From Macquaria australasica (taxonomy: Eukaryota; Chordata; Actinopteri; Centrarchiformes; Percichthyidae), in the NCBI GenBank assembly GCA_005408345.1, contig SEMN01000001.1, positions 3,162,001 to 3,226,000 of the forward strand: 64,000 bases of DNA, read 5' to 3'. A program made the translations under genes and the position numbers. Each line of letters opens with the position of its first letter. The first letter of the stretch is position 1. This document shows positions 11,201-26,200 of this stretch, in pieces. The notes beneath the pieces are model-generated. The model was not told where the DNA came from and ran no database searches. It saw only the letters and a list, made by a program, of their open reading frames with translations.

Positions 11201-14200
11201 GGGGACGTTGCTGTTACATGGTATACATCTGCTCCCAAAACATTTATTTTAAATCCTAAGGGAGTGTTTACGGGATCAGAAATAAATTTAACCTGAAATT
11301 GAAGCTGGATTCATGATATCAGGGTTAAACAGCTGGAAAACAAACTATAGAACACGTCAATGTTGGCAGAGGTTTGTGCTTCCAAGGAGTTGTTTTGACA
11401 TAGTTTACTTTTTTCTTGCAATGATATGAAACAGAGAAAATCTAGTGAAACCCAGACTGAATAGGTGGTACCAACAAATGTTTGATATTTTTAGCCATCC
11501 TAGCGCGATGGCTCTCTGCATGGCAAATGTCAGTCTGTGGGTCAGTTGATCGGTCCACCTCTTTGGTTCAGACTGTAAATATCTCTATTGGATGACCCAT
11601 TACATCAGATTGCATCAGAGGATGAATATTAAGGATTTTGGTGATCCCCTGACTTTTCATCTAACACCACCATGAGGTTGACATTTGTGGTTTTGAGTAA
11701 AATACTTCCATAACTATTGGATGGATTGCCATGAAAAATGAAGGATTAAAAAAAAAAGTTTGTTCATAAACACCAATCATCTTAATTTCAATCGAGTAGT
11801 AAATCAGTGTGTGTGATTATGCTGCCCCAGACTGAGACAGACCACCACCCAGATGTTCAGCAGAGCAGATCGTCTCAGTCTGGATTACCTGCTGACAAAT
11901 CACCCAAACAACAAGCAGCTCTTTTGTACTTTATGTCCTGTTTGAGAGAGCTTGCACACAGACAGTCAGAGATTGTAGAATATCTGTTATGGTTAAATAA
12001 GTAGCAGTTACTGGTCTATTTAATATACAGTGTGCAGCATACATCATAGCAGTCCATCTATGTAATCATTGTTTTACACATGTTCTCTGAGCTCTAGCAA
12101 ACACTGCAATTCATATACTACATACTTATCAGATTGGGGAACTTTATCATTAACAAGTGAACACTCACTGCATGTTTGCATGACATGAACTTCACTGCAA
12201 TGAAGGTAAAATATGCCAGATATGCTCTGGCCATATGTTTCCAGGGAGTCCACATGTCATTAATATTGATCTATATTTCACTCTACACTTCCTGAAACTG
12301 ATGAAAGCACAGAAACTTGAAAGCCTCCCAGGCATGTTGGCAGGCAGAGAGAAGTTGACGTTTACAGCCTGATATGTCCTTTTCTTGGACTCCACGTCGT
12401 ATCTACTGTATGTAAGCCGTCATGGGGCTCTGCAGGAGGCAGAGGCATCATTATCGTTGTCAGGACTAAAAGAATGACTGCATCTTGAGGCACGTGTGAA
12501 TGGTAGCTTCCATTTGTGAATCACAAAACTGTAAAGAACTTGAATGAACCTTTGCATGCTCATCCCCTCGCATGTCCTCTTCCGTATCTCTCTGGAACCT
12601 GAGCCTGTTTACCGGTAGACAAAGACTTTCTTTGTAATTATCTCCATGCGTTTGGCTGACAAAATATCCAACGGCCAAAATGTAAATTGTAGGATAGGGA
12701 GAGGTAGAGAAGGTTACAGGGTGCTTTTTTAGCTCCTTGGAGACTGGGTGTTTTTGTTTATGTATGTCTCAAACTTTGTCCACTTGTGAAAGGAAGAGTT
12801 ATATTTTCAGTAGTCATCAAAGATATCCTTTCAAAAAAAAAAAAATCAGTATCTGTGCCTTGGTTGTTCCGACAGCCCAAGTCTAATTTTTTCTTGCTGT
12901 TTCTAGCACAGAGGCATCCCATCTATCAGCCTTACTGACAGCAGTTGCTCGGCTCCCAGACAGCCCTCTGAGTCTCATCTCTCTCCTGCATCTCAGCAGC
13001 ATCTCCTCTTTATCAGGGCTCCAGACGTCCAGGCTGCTCTAGATTCTCATCTTCTTCTGAAATAACTAAAAGCACAGGGCCTCATGCGGCACAGGAATTG
13101 GTCTTATCATATCCCAGTCTGGGCTCGTCCCCCCTAAAATGGGCATCATGAGAAGTGGATATGGCTATTTCAGGATTTCCCATGTGGTTCCGTATTTAGA
13201 GTAAAGTGACAGTAGTAGCCCTGTGGTTTGTTTTGGTTTTCCCTTGGCATGGGTCAGAGGTCCATGGGAGCCTGAAAATGAAGTCAAGTCAGTCAAATGC
13301 AGTAGACAGAGCTGGTTCTGCCTTCTCTCTATTTAGAACGTGAGTTTATTTTACCTTTCAAAGCCCTCTGCTCTCCCCCACACATTCCTCTTTTTCTCGT
13401 GCCAAACTTTGGAGAAGGCGGTCTAACTCGGGCGACCAAACACCTGCAGCACTCCGGATTTTTTGCCACAGGTTGGACTGAACTCAGAGGCGAAGCCGGG
13501 CACGGCTCCCATGCTCACACCCTCTCAAACACAAACACACATGCTCGAAGGAGGCTCCATCGTGAAAGCTTCTTACTTTTGGCGAAATGCGCATTCGTCA
13601 TGTGCATTGCAAGCTGATCATTACCTCCTGTCAAGGCTTTAAGGTTTTAATATTTATGGATGCGCATTCTGTCACCCATCCCTGTCTATTTATGCATGTT
13701 GGGAAAATAATACATGGGGTTATTTGGAGTCTGCCGTTCTCATTAACCTTTTACCGCTGTTTCACAAGCGGGACGCTGTCACTATGTAGAACTTTCACAG
13801 ACTTTCAATGCTATGACAAGTTGTTGATGTAATATACTGTATGTATTAATAGAGGAGACTCTCATCTTTTTGGTCACTTTCAAAAAAATTGCTCTGCCCT
13901 AAAAATAACCCTACACTTCCCAGCAGAGTCTACAAGTGAAACCTTAAAAACATGGTGTTTCCCTACCTTCAAATCAGTCAGACAGTGTGATAAATATATA
14001 AAAACTTGTTGTTTAAAAAGGTTAAATCCACAGTCACTTCTTTCTGTGTTTATAGCTGTCAGGATTGCACCACAACACTCATTCAGAGAGAAAACCCACA
14101 TGATCTGAGCAGGAGTTTCCCATGAAATCAGACTCCTCCATGTCATCACTTTCTGCAAAAAGAAAAAAAAAGAAAAGAAAAACCAATTCTGCTGGGCAGG

Positions 14201-17200
14201 TTGAAAATCGCAGTGAACTAAGTTTGGAAAACAAAGCAGCAATTAGGTGTTTTTTGGAACGTCACAAAGGAACAGTGTGTATATTTGTGTGTGTGTGCCT
14301 AAGTGTGTTTGGTGCTCAAGAGCAGTGTACTGAACCCAGCTCAAACAAACAGCCTTCTTTGCCATCTTTAACACTCTCCTCCCATTTGCTTAGCGAGGGG
14401 GAGAAACGGAGCAGTTATTTAAAGCCGCGCAGTGGAATGCGAGCGTTAGTGACTGCACCCACACCGTGCAGGACCCTGTAGCTGTAGCGATTAGCCAGGG
14501 TAAACAGAATAACACGGCCTCTGCCAGCGCTGCCTGCCGCCACGGCCTGAGACTATGAAGTCTACAGACATTACCTGCCACGCGCTTCAGTGCCGATTGC
14601 TGAGTATCCTCAAGGGCAGGTATCTGACATAATCTCAGCAGAGCACTGTCAGCGCTCCTCTACCTGCCTGCCCTCCAGTCCCTATAGCCGAGGCTTTTAG
14701 ACAGTCATTATATGACATCATACGTATCCATGCCAAGATCCTGTCTGACTCTCTGGCTCTCTTTCCACAGACATCTCTGCTAGAGGGGAGTGACAGGGTA
14801 ACGCTGGACTCATGCCCACCCAAGAACTATGGAAATCACACCACATATTTCCATGACATGTGAAAATCACATCGTGCAAGGCAGAGTTCGATGCAGATTT
14901 TGAAAATTGCAAACCTCCTTACTCAGATCCCTCCTGATAGCTGCTTCAGTTTCTCAGGAAGAGCGTGCTCATCGTCATCGTCCAGTTTCTGTAAGGTTAA
15001 CAAACTGTTGTTTTAGGCTGACTGCGAGACGTAATGAATGCCTTTGGTGACAGTGGTCAACTTTGGTAAAGGGCAGCGCTATTGTTTGGATAGCTGAGGC
15101 CGAGGCAAAGGCTGCTCAGAGTTTCTGGGGGTTGACGGAGCACAGAGTTCTGCAGGGGGAGGAGGAATGAGTACGCAGGTTTGTGTTTTCAAAAGGCAGT
15201 GATTATGTCATTTACTCCCAACGTCTTGCTCAGCTGCAGCAGTCTGACCCACTTCATACGTCGCTCTTCCTCACTCCATGTGGTATGTGGTCTCAGTCGA
15301 TGGTGGGTGTATTTGGGGATACGGTTTCCTGCTTTGGAGCTGATGGTAAAGGGAAGCACGTCATATGATGGTAGTCAATCCCCCATTCTCTTTTTAAACA
15401 GTGGCTCTAGCAGCAGCTGTGTTTACCGTTTATAGGGCCCAGTGTTGTTTAGTCACAGTCTCAGGTCATGAAAGATGGAGTTGGATAGTAGTAATATACT
15501 ATATTGAGGGATACTCATGGAAATACTTTTAAAAACCTAGATTAAATTAAACTTTTGACAATAACATTTAATCAAATGACTGCATAATGTGAAAGAGTCA
15601 CTTGTAGTACCGAACCCACTGAGAATGAACACCTGACATTGTTTTGGTTTTCCAGGCTGGACATCGACAGTATGGTTGAGCCTCACTGCTCTCATACCCC
15701 GTAATATCACACCAGAGTTAGCCAATTCCAGCAGTGAATGAATATATGAATATGTCAACGTGCCCAGCAAAAAAACAACAAGTTGAGCTACTTTGAGGAC
15801 CAAAACAATTCTCTGATGAGATGGCTGTTGTGTATGTGTTAGTAGTGTTACTCTAAAGCTCACTAATTAACACATTATCTTGTTTGTTTGAGCTCCACAA
15901 AATCTGAAATCTCAAAATAACAAGTTTTATGAGGAAATTTTTCTTGGCCAGGAGACTTCCTGGAGTCTCTGCTGGTTGCCTGGCAACCTCACGGCGCCGA
16001 CAAGATGTATTGTGTAATGAATAATTATGTGCTGACAGACCCAAGAGAGAAAAGATGTTTGAGTGAATATGTTTGGAAGTGTAATACAGAAATATACTTG
16101 TTTCTACATTTGATTTGAGGTAATTTGTGAGAATGTTGAAACTGCAGTGTGAGTTGTGATGTGTAGTGTGTATAGTGTGTCTGCATCTGCATCATGCGTC
16201 ATAGTTACATTATAACAATAAGAAAACTCCACCAGTGGCCTTGCAGTGTGTATTTCTGTGTCAGCTGACATGACCATGAAAATGATCACATGTTGACCAA
16301 AGAGTGTTGGCATCCATTTTTAAATCTCTGAGTGCATTGATTCAGACTGGAACTGAATCACAGGGAAAGTGACTCAGAGAGCATCATCACGGATTTTGGC
16401 GTCTGATTCTTGCAGACTGGGTAAATTGCTATTTGTAATTCCACCAGAATATGACTGCGTTCAAAGAAAGGGACAGATCAGGCCATTGTATCATCAATCG
16501 TCTGTGAGAGACGATGTCTGCAGCAGCTTTCAGTTCAGTGAGCTGGGGAGCTTTTGAACTGTGGTTTGTAGGGCTGTAATTTGTTGTTTTTGTGCTGGGA
16601 GGGTGCGGCTGTGGCTGAAAAAGACGCTATGGTGGAAGGGGGCTGAAGATGCGTCATCTCCAGACAGACAGGAGTGAGTGGGTGGGTGGTCACAGGGCAT
16701 TCAGAGGGCAACCTTTCCTGTCTTTCTTTCTTCCTTTCTTTGTCATTACACACATGCACATGCCTGTACAAAGACATGTTCAGCTTGCGAAAAAAGGACA
16801 GAGTATAATTTTCCTGCTACCTGTTATTACCTGTAATTTGGTAAAAATATGAAAAATGTGTGTCTGAGTCTGCGTTTATGTGTTTTCATGGACATACATG
16901 GTCTAGTCTCACTAGACATGCTTACTTAGCAGTTGAGGAATGTACAGTATGTTTTTCCTTAAAAGTAAAAAAGTGTCTGGGAATCACAATCATCATCCCA
17001 CTGAAACGTCACATTATTTTTGATTCTCTGGATTTTGAATCTCTACTCTCCCCTCTGCCTCTTTATGCTCTATTCCCTCACTTTCCCAGATATATGATAT
17101 ATACTGTATATGGCAAAGACATCTTCCCTCTACCACCTCATGCTGGGAGGAGATCTGTCTTTCTCCTCATGGAGTGAATCATGACATTATGAAGGAGCTC

Positions 17201-20200
17201 TCACTCGTACGTCACATGAAACGCTTGGACGAGAAGAGCTTGAAGACAAAGAGGCCCCCCCCCCCCCCACGCTTTTTGTCTCTTTACTCAGTTCAGCTCA
17301 CTCTTGAGTGCTGCATAGGAAAATAATACGCTTCCTGGCCGTCTTGCAAGCTGACATTCAATATTAAATTAGGTTTCAAAGCCATGACAGCAAAGGATAA
17401 AGTCAACTTTGAAAGTTCTCTTAGCTGACTGAATCCATATATGGTGAAAATATGGCTGTATATTTAGTGGCGGTGCAGTGTGACTTCATTCAAATTGTTA
17501 ATTACAGTTATTGAATCACTACTTTGTGTAAATTCCACAGACACAAGATGACTAATATTTGAATGGGATCCTGGATTGTTCTTAACCTCCTCCACTTTCT
17601 TTGACCAGCACATGTGGAAAATATGGTTCATGATAACAAAACTGCTTCACATGCACATGTCCCTCCCCCCCACCATTCAGCTAGCCAGCCCTGTTCATGC
17701 CTCACATTCATTCAGACCTCTCAGGTGCGTTTGATTTTAAATAACACACCACCTCTAGTCTCAGGAATGCGTTAGATCCATTAAAACAAAGGCGTGGTAC
17801 AAAACAGAGGGCGGCTGCCTCTCAGACGCTAAGCTAACTGACGAGGAGAGTCAATGAGCGATTTCGGATCATAAATTCTGCTAATGAACTCCGAGGTGAT
17901 GATTTAAAGGGAAAGTCCGCTGGAAAGTAAAATCCTTGTTATGATCTCAACTTTAAAGCTGTGTGTCTTTTCAGTATGTAATGTGGTGCAGTCACCTAAC
18001 CACAGCGGCTCTCCAGGAGACGGTACACCCTCCACTTAATAGCTCTCACGCACACACGAACGAACACACCCATTCTCATACAAGTTCTGCAGAAAACATT
18101 AGCCCGTGCATCGCCAGTGTGGCTCGAGCTTCAATGAAGGAGGCAGATGTGACGGAGAGGAGTTCCTGTATGTTATTATTGCGTACAAATGATTCAGTCC
18201 TCCTGGAGCTCTGAAGACAAACAGACACGAGACAGCTAATTTAAACAGAATCCAATAATCAGGTTAATATAGACATGAAGTGCAGTTGTAATGCCGCCTG
18301 TTGTTGAGAGCTTTAGTTTGATGTGGAGCTGCGATGAACCTGGAAGCCCTCCTCGCCCCTGAATATGGAGGTGTTTAGTTGACAGTCAATAACATTTGAG
18401 GAGTTTAGGTGCTATTTTTTTCCCCACTTCCTGTATTATTATGGCTCTGTGTGCAGATTGAAAACATGCTGAACATTAGGAAAAGCAACTAACAACAAGT
18501 TAATCAAGTTAGCAACATGTTAAATAAAATACAAGAAATTACAACGGTAACAAAAGAAGAAGAATACAAGAAAAAAACTATCAGCTTATCGAATTGCTGG
18601 ATATCTGTGTGCAGCTTGCCTTAAAAGGAAGGAAATACACCATCTACAATATGACTAATGTTTGTTTCCTTAACAAATATGCTTTACAACATTCCTGTCA
18701 ACTATGGAAGTCTACAGTTTTCCATGCTGTTGCTCTTCACACATGAAAAGAGACACTGGACATTTGATTGGGCATTTGATATTTGATAATCAAATTCTGT
18801 GTTTATAATGAAGTTAGAGACTTTGTAACTTATCACTTTGCACAACTTCAGAGGTGTATTTCACAACCTTTGACGTGAAGTGATATAGATCCCGTAGACG
18901 TCCAGTATTTCACTTTACAACGTACAAACAAATTGCACACTGAAATAAAAACAAGGCAACATCAAATATCCCTGAAACTGAATTATCCTTCAAATCAAGA
19001 CTACATAAAAATGTCATCACTGCTTTTCTTTTTTGTGTATTTCCTGTTTGAGTCGACACATAAAATGGATAAAAAAAGTGTGTTTCATGAGTCACGGTAA
19101 AACTGAGCAGTCGCAGAAATATAAATACAGCAAGGGTATTAGATCTGTAGATCAGCAGATATCCTGAGATGAGATATTGGAATCGGTATCTGTCAAGATT
19201 GTAGAAAGAGGTGTGCTGGCAGTTGCAGCTGTGTATTGTACTTTGCATCGTGTGTTGCATGGCATCACACTGGGTTCATTTCACAACAGATCTCATTCTC
19301 ACGATCCCCACCCAAGAAATCTGAAATCTGATTCCTCTCCTTTCCTTTGTGTTCGTTACTGTGGCATTGACCCCGGCTGTGCTACATCAGAGGGCTGGTC
19401 TCATTCAGACACCTTTCCAGCCAGACGGGGCCTCAGCCCAGACTTTCCCTACAGTATGTTGCCTCTCCCGTCTCTGTGGGTTTAGATTGTGTAATCACAT
19501 TTGGAAAGAGGTTCTTTTCCTGACTTTCTGTTTCTGCAATCCTAATTTTCAACCCCCGCATTTTTCCCAGTTTCCTCTCATTTTAAATCCAGTACTGAGA
19601 CGGAATCTGAACCACGGAAACTGAAGCACTTGTCTGACAAAGTCTGACAAAGTTGAGTAGTCTGTCTTCTGCCGTCTGTGCTGCTCTCCTTCTTCTCCCT
19701 GCCATGCCTGAGCCTTCCAGCTCAATTCTGCATGTTGCTGCCTGCACTCAGTCCTAGTGGTTAAAGACCACTGTCACATGGTGGAAGGTTGCTTCTGGAG
19801 TATCCATCTTGCTTCAGATTTAAAAATCTTTACCCTACTAGTTGGCTATTTCATTGAGGTCCTTTCATTTTTCTGCCTGACTTTCACTATGTGAGGATGT
19901 CCCTGCTGTGTTTAAAGTGATCTAGTCCCCTAATTACGCCGCAGCCCAGACTCCCTGGCAGTCCACAGCTAATTACTTCCATGTGTGCACACTTGGCTCG
20001 GCAGCAGAAAGAGGCCTCCTCTCCTCTCCTTTTCTCTCCTCTCCTCTCCTCTCCTCTCCTCCAGCCTACATTTTACTTTCAGGATGGGTTTGTGTAGGTC
20101 TGAAAAGCATTCAGGCTCAAACCTCACAGTTTTGGCAGCTCCAAATGGCAACAAGTAGTAACCGTTTGAAAAATGTGAACTTCAAAAGTCGTCATCAAAT

Positions 20201-23200
20201 CATGACAGTAAACTGCACAGAGCATGCTTGTGTTTACTGGCCAGGCCGGTCTGTGATGCATTATATTGAAAATGACCAAATGTACTAGTAATAATAATAA
20301 CTACTAATGTAATAAGACATACTTTCTCTTCCAGACTTACCTCTGTTTGTCATTTGTTGCTAAATTGCAGTGTACCGATAAACACCTGACACTTGTCGTA
20401 GTAGAGTCCTGGTGGTAATGGTAGTTATTGTTGTAGTAATACTAGTTGTAGTTGTTATATGTGAAGTAGTAGCAATGGAAGCAGAAGTGGTAGTTCAATG
20501 CATAGAAACCAACATATGAAATTGAATGAATTGTGTTTTATGGCACATCCTCAAACCTCAGCACTGGATTAAACATTTTTAACAATCGAGTAATGATACA
20601 GAGTTGATGTTAGAGAGATGATGGACTTAAGGAAAAGCGGTAACCCTCAATGTTTAGCAAGGTCTTTGCAAGGAGGAGGAGGAATGTTGCTGTGCGCTGA
20701 AAGACAACAATACGATGTTGAGCGTAGAGGGTGTATATTTTGCAAGGAGGTTATGATAAGATTGGATGTGGCCTCGGGAAAGGAGACTTACAAAGAGATG
20801 GGTGAAATAATTGCTGAGAAAACATGGTGAAAGAGAGGATTGCACTAACTGAATACTAACTGGGTAAATGTTTTAACTGTGACCATAGTAAACGATGGAT
20901 GGATAAAGTACAATTAGGAAAACGAGGAAAGTCCAAAACCCAAAGATGTTCAATTTACTATCATGAAATCTGCTTATTTGCTTTCTGGTGGAGAGTTGGA
21001 TGAGAAGATTGATACCACTCTCATATCTGTCTGTTAAATATAAGGCTACAGCTTAGCACAAAGACTGGAAACAGGGGGAAACAGCTAGCCTGGCTCTGTG
21101 AAATGGTAGCAAAAATTTAATCCGACACTTTGCTGTTTTCTGGGGGGTTATGTGCAGGAGTCTCTGCAGGTTGCCTGGCAACTGTTTGATTAATTATCAA
21201 ACATTTTACCAATTAATTTACTATCGATCGACTAATTGCTTCAGCTTTAATCAGACATTTACTGATTGAAAGAACATGTGTTAATTCATACTGTATTTTG
21301 TTCTTAAGTACTTGAATTGCTGTTTGGTTTAAAATGTTGATGTAGGATTGCAGCATTTCAGGAGTTTGGCTGCTTTGATTAAATTACATAAAATAAGAAA
21401 AACATGCTTAAAACATGCATGCGAAGTAAGGTATCTAAACATATTTTTGGTAGCGATACTGAAACTCAAGGATATTGGCTCAGGTGACACCCAGCCCTAA
21501 CATGTGTAAGGAGTGTTGCGATGAGTTGGCCTTCATGAATGAACTTTCACTATTACTTCATTAGCTGTCATAGTAGTACTACTGGCAGTATTCTCTCAAC
21601 TCTCTCCCTGGGTTCATTACTGGCTTGCTGTTTTCCCCACATGTCTCTCGCTCTCTCTTTCTTTCCTCTGATTGTTCTATTGTGGGAATTTCAAAAACAA
21701 CTGGACTTAAAATAAACACAATGGGAGACCCAATAAAACCGCAGTGAATGCTGTATATGCCATGAACCTCTCTCCGGCCAGCAGCTTTCCCATAGATTCC
21801 AAGATCTTTCCCATGTGTCAGAATAAAGCTGTTAACCAGATCAATGACTTTACCTGCTTTCCTGCTCAGACACTGCTGACTGACTGGCTGCAGGGACCCG
21901 TTAGTCCGTCAAGCTGATGTGACTTTTACAGCGGCACAATTCAAAGTGGATATCGTACGTGGGCCTGCTCATGTCACCAGCTTTTCTGTCTATCTGCCAT
22001 ATTTATGTGATATAACACTAAATCATCAGGCTGTTCACACCATCATTATAAATCTCAGTCTGTCTCTGAGGTAAAATGGATCCAAAATTAACAATTCCAG
22101 ACGTATGAATAAACATCTTGGTGGATGTGACGTTTTCCTGAGCTACACATTTTTCTCTCTCTCTTTGACTCTCACTCATTTTGGTTTTATAACTTATTAT
22201 TTGCTTGTGTGTGAGTTTTTCCTCTTCCCCTCATCTGATGTGATTCATAGCTATGAACTGTTGACCTGTGGGAGTCTCTGCCCGTCTCGGTGTGACAACT
22301 CTCCCCCTGTCTCTCTCTCTCTCTCTCTCCCTCTCTCTCTCTGCAGTGGTGTGTCCCCTGACGTGTATGAATGGAGGAGTATGCAGCTCGAGGAAGCACT
22401 GCCTGTGCCCGCCCGGCTTCACCGGTCGGCTCTGCCAGTTTCCACTCCTGCAGACGCAGCAAGCTCAGGCAGCGAGAGGCAACAAGCAGCCTGTCTACCC
22501 CATATCTCTGAAGCCAGACGGCCTGAAACTGGGGGAGCAATCAGGCATAGGGCGCACCCAGTTGACGCAAACACACTCAGTTTTCACCCTACCCTTGACA
22601 CAAGTAGGGCACCACTCATCTGAAGGTATCTATCATTTACTAGAGTTAATGCCAGAACTTTTGCATCTCTCTCATCTTGTCAGTTCTGAGGGATGAGGAA
22701 AATGTATTTTTGTGATACATCTTGCTCCTCTGATGTCTCCCTGTTCTCTATTTTCAGTGCAGATTAATGTACGTGTTCACCACACGCCAGACACCTCTGT
22801 AGTCATTCAACCTCTCGACCAATCAGATGTCAAGCCTCCTCACAAGACAGGGTCACGCCCGATGCCCTCCAGACACAAACCAAAGGGGCGCTGCTTCCAG
22901 GAGACCACGCCCAAGCAAGCTGTGAGTTTAGACACATGCTGCGGCAATGGACAATCCTGAAAAGTGTTTGTTTAGTCGTTTTCCACTGATTTCTCTGTCT
23001 CGTCTTGCTTTAGTGCAACAGCACCCCGCTTCCTGTTCTGACCAATCAGGAGGATTGCTGCGGCAGTGTGGGGAATTCATGGGGACAAAACAAGTGTTAT
23101 CAGTGCCCCAAACTACCAAGTGAGTTACAGTGAGCTTCAACAAATCTCCTCTAGTACTACTTTCATTTTACTAAGCTCTAATTCACCTTTTCCAGCTTTG

Positions 23201-26200
23201 TAGATGCCATTCACTATTTGTTTACTCTTGTCTAGGGTTTTTTTTATTCAGATGTGAAAGTGCAACAAATTGTTTTCTTAAAGTAGTCTTTAGTAGATTT
23301 TTATCCGATCTACATCTTGTGTGTTCCTGGGAATAAATTATTGTTTATTGAGCCAAAACCGTCAGGCATTCCCAGCAATTTATGCCTTCCACCTTATGAA
23401 ATTATGGCCCTGGATTAAAACAATCACTTCATACCTCTATAAAGATGTGTTTGAATGTGTACATGAAAGTTAGTGGTAAGGTGGGGTAAGGAGTGTGTGA
23501 ACGGTTGGAAAGGAGAAAACGTAAGAAATTACGGGAATTACACACAGACAGTGAGACAGAGAGAGAGAATGTGGAAAATAACCCTCTACTTAAGCATGTT
23601 CCTATGGGCCTGCCCAGTGCAGGACTGTCATCACATTGCTGAAGATTGAATTTCAAGAAAATCTTGGCTACTCACGTTTTTCCACTCCGCTATTATTCCG
23701 TCTCTCAGTTCTGACTCAGACAATGCTGCCTTTGACAAAACCAGATACTGTAAGTCTGGTTAGTCTTTAGACAACTGGATTCCTGCCTGGAGTGCTGTCT
23801 GTTTCGTTACATTCGTATCCATTTATAAGCTCCTCTTTTTTTTAATGAAAATGGCAAAAGTAAGCTGTGATCTTGCCCCTCTTTTCATTGTGCTCTCGAA
23901 ACGTGCGTGTGAGTGCAGTCCTCCCACAGCTCTCTAATAAAACTGCCTTACATGTTTTTTACTCCCTCACGGAAAGCGGAACATTCTTCTGTTTCAGAGG
24001 AGTAAGAGAAGAGTAAGACCAAGAATAATGCATTGTTGTGAATTCAAACCTCATGAAAGGCTACACTTCATCAAAGGCCTCATAAAAACTGTCGTTAGAA
24101 AAGAAAAAGAAAAGCAAGCAAAGAAGAAAATAGATGTTAAAGGAGTAGTTTGACATTTTGGAAATACGCTTGTTTGTCAGCCCGTTATCTTAACGTTAGC
24201 TTAACACAAAGACTGGAAACGAGCTAGTTAGCGCAGCTAGTCGCATCAATTGTCAGGTGTGTCTTAAACACTGTGTGGGTGCTTTCGAGATAATGGCTAA
24301 ACATCCTGTAAAGTTTCCTGACATTCTTAAATCTTTAACATTTCCAGATATTGTAGAAGTTGGTGTTGGGAATTCTTCACTTTTTACAGGAGCTGAAATT
24401 CTGTTGTTAGATTTAGTGTTCAAACTTCTCCTACAACTGTTTTTTAAGTAGATTTTTGGGTAGGGAGGGCTTTTACAGTTTTATTTTGGTTTGTATCATC
24501 CACCTGCGGCCCTCCTCGCTCCAGAAACACTATTTCACTCACGCTTTTCTCACCTTTCCCTCTGTGCTTTGTCGTGCCTTCTCCTCCCTCAGACGCATCA
24601 GTCAAGCAGACCATTGTGGAAGACTACGGCTCTACCTGTCCACAAGGCTATAAAAGATTCAACAGCACTCACTGTCAAGGTAACACAGGCAGGATGTAGC
24701 TTATAACAAGGACAAATCAGAGCTAAGAGCTTAGTTTGGAGTTGCTTCTATCATTTCCTGTTTTTATGTACTTATTAAAATGACATTTCCCATGAGATAA
24801 CGCTCCGGTGTCACTGATAGATATCATCCATTACAGTATGTCAGAATAACCATTTCATTTTTACACCCCACCTCCCGACCTTGAAGACATCAACGAGTGC
24901 TCCATGCAGGGTGTCTGTCAGAACGGAGACTGTCTGAACACACTGGGCAGCTTCAAATGTTCCTGCAAGGCCGGTTTGGTGTTTGACAGGAATCGATGTG
25001 TTGGTGAGTAAGAGGCCTTTCTGGGTTTTCTCTCTTCTCTGCTTTTGACTTTACATTTTCATCCCAAAATGGGATTCTCATCCATTTCGTCGAGATGGAT
25101 CATTCCCAAATGAAACCCTGTTGTTGTCTCCTCTGTCAGAGTCTCCAGCTGAGCAGGCTCAGTGCTTCCTGATAGCGTCCGAGGCCAGGGGCTGCGAGCA
25201 CCCGCTGCAAACCCCCCTCACCCAGGAGGTGTGCTGCTGCACGGTGGGCAAAGCCTGGGGCAGCAACTGTGAAAGATGTCCTCAGGTGGGCACAGGTGAG
25301 TGGACGGAGACAGAGAGCAGTTACAGGCTGAGAAAATGTCCTAATGATTTTCAACAAATGAAATATTCCATAAAAACAGGTGACGACATCTGTCTGTCCG
25401 TCTGCATGTAAACACACTTTATGAACACAATTACTTAAGAGCTTCTGATAGAAACTTCGTAGTTTCACCACAGGTTTCCTCTGTATATTAAATGATTGTT
25501 CTTTTCTGCATACATTTATGTATTAAGGTAGATTTTCTGTTCTTCCTGCTTTAAAATGTAAAGTTCAAATTAATCTTTTCCATGTATGGCTTAATCTAAG
25601 TTAAATGTTTTATTAGAATACTCATTAAGTTTGATATATTGTGGTGATTATTCATTGTGTCATTACACAGCTCATGTGCAGGTTAATGCTCATGCGAAGA
25701 GTTTCTCTCTCTTCTTGTCTGAAGACACTCAACCGGAGATGTAAAGATATAAGATGTTGACAGAACTGACCTGTTTAAAAAAATATAGATATACAGTATG
25801 TAATATATAATATCTTGCATCTTATTATGTTACTCATTATGTGTGAGGTTCCTGCTTGTTTCTGTATTGGATAATATTAATAACACATTGGAATTGATTG
25901 GATTTCACTTCAATTTATGACATTTTTAGGATTTTCATGCATTTTTTATGCAATTTATGCCGTATTAGATTCCAGGAAGTAATCTGTGCTGCTAGCATAT
26001 ATCAAAAGAGCAATTTGTCAAAAAGCTGGATTTGCTTTAGCGGCTAAACTGGCTGCATGGATTTTGCAAAATGTGAGAATCTAAAAAAGTGAAATAAAGT
26101 AAGAGTAAAATCCTCTCCTCTTTCTCCATGTGGTGCTCAGTGGCCTTCAGTAAGATCTGCCCTGCTGGGAAAGGCTACTTTCTCCAAAATATAAGAGAGA

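Larger units (their letters stand above)
8251..22346 (+). other. ltbp3: ltbp3 intron 1 (14.1 kb)
   Basis: This is the longest intron, as expected for the first intron of an LTBP gene. The reading frame passes directly from exon 1 to exon 2 with no missing residues relative to known LTBP3. It contains dispersed repeats near 8660-9185, 11380-11750, 15851-16000 and 20965-21190, a poly-C run near 17258 and a CTCCT repeat near 20016-20062. No further exon or RNA gene was recognised. Enhancers are likely in so long a first intron but cannot be located by eye. Confidence 0.85.

Noticed and set aside
22105..22623. 172-codon plus-strand frame over ltbp3 exon 2
   Set aside because: Different frame from the exon whose EGF motif is clear; begins in CT-rich repeat text and has no homology I recognise.
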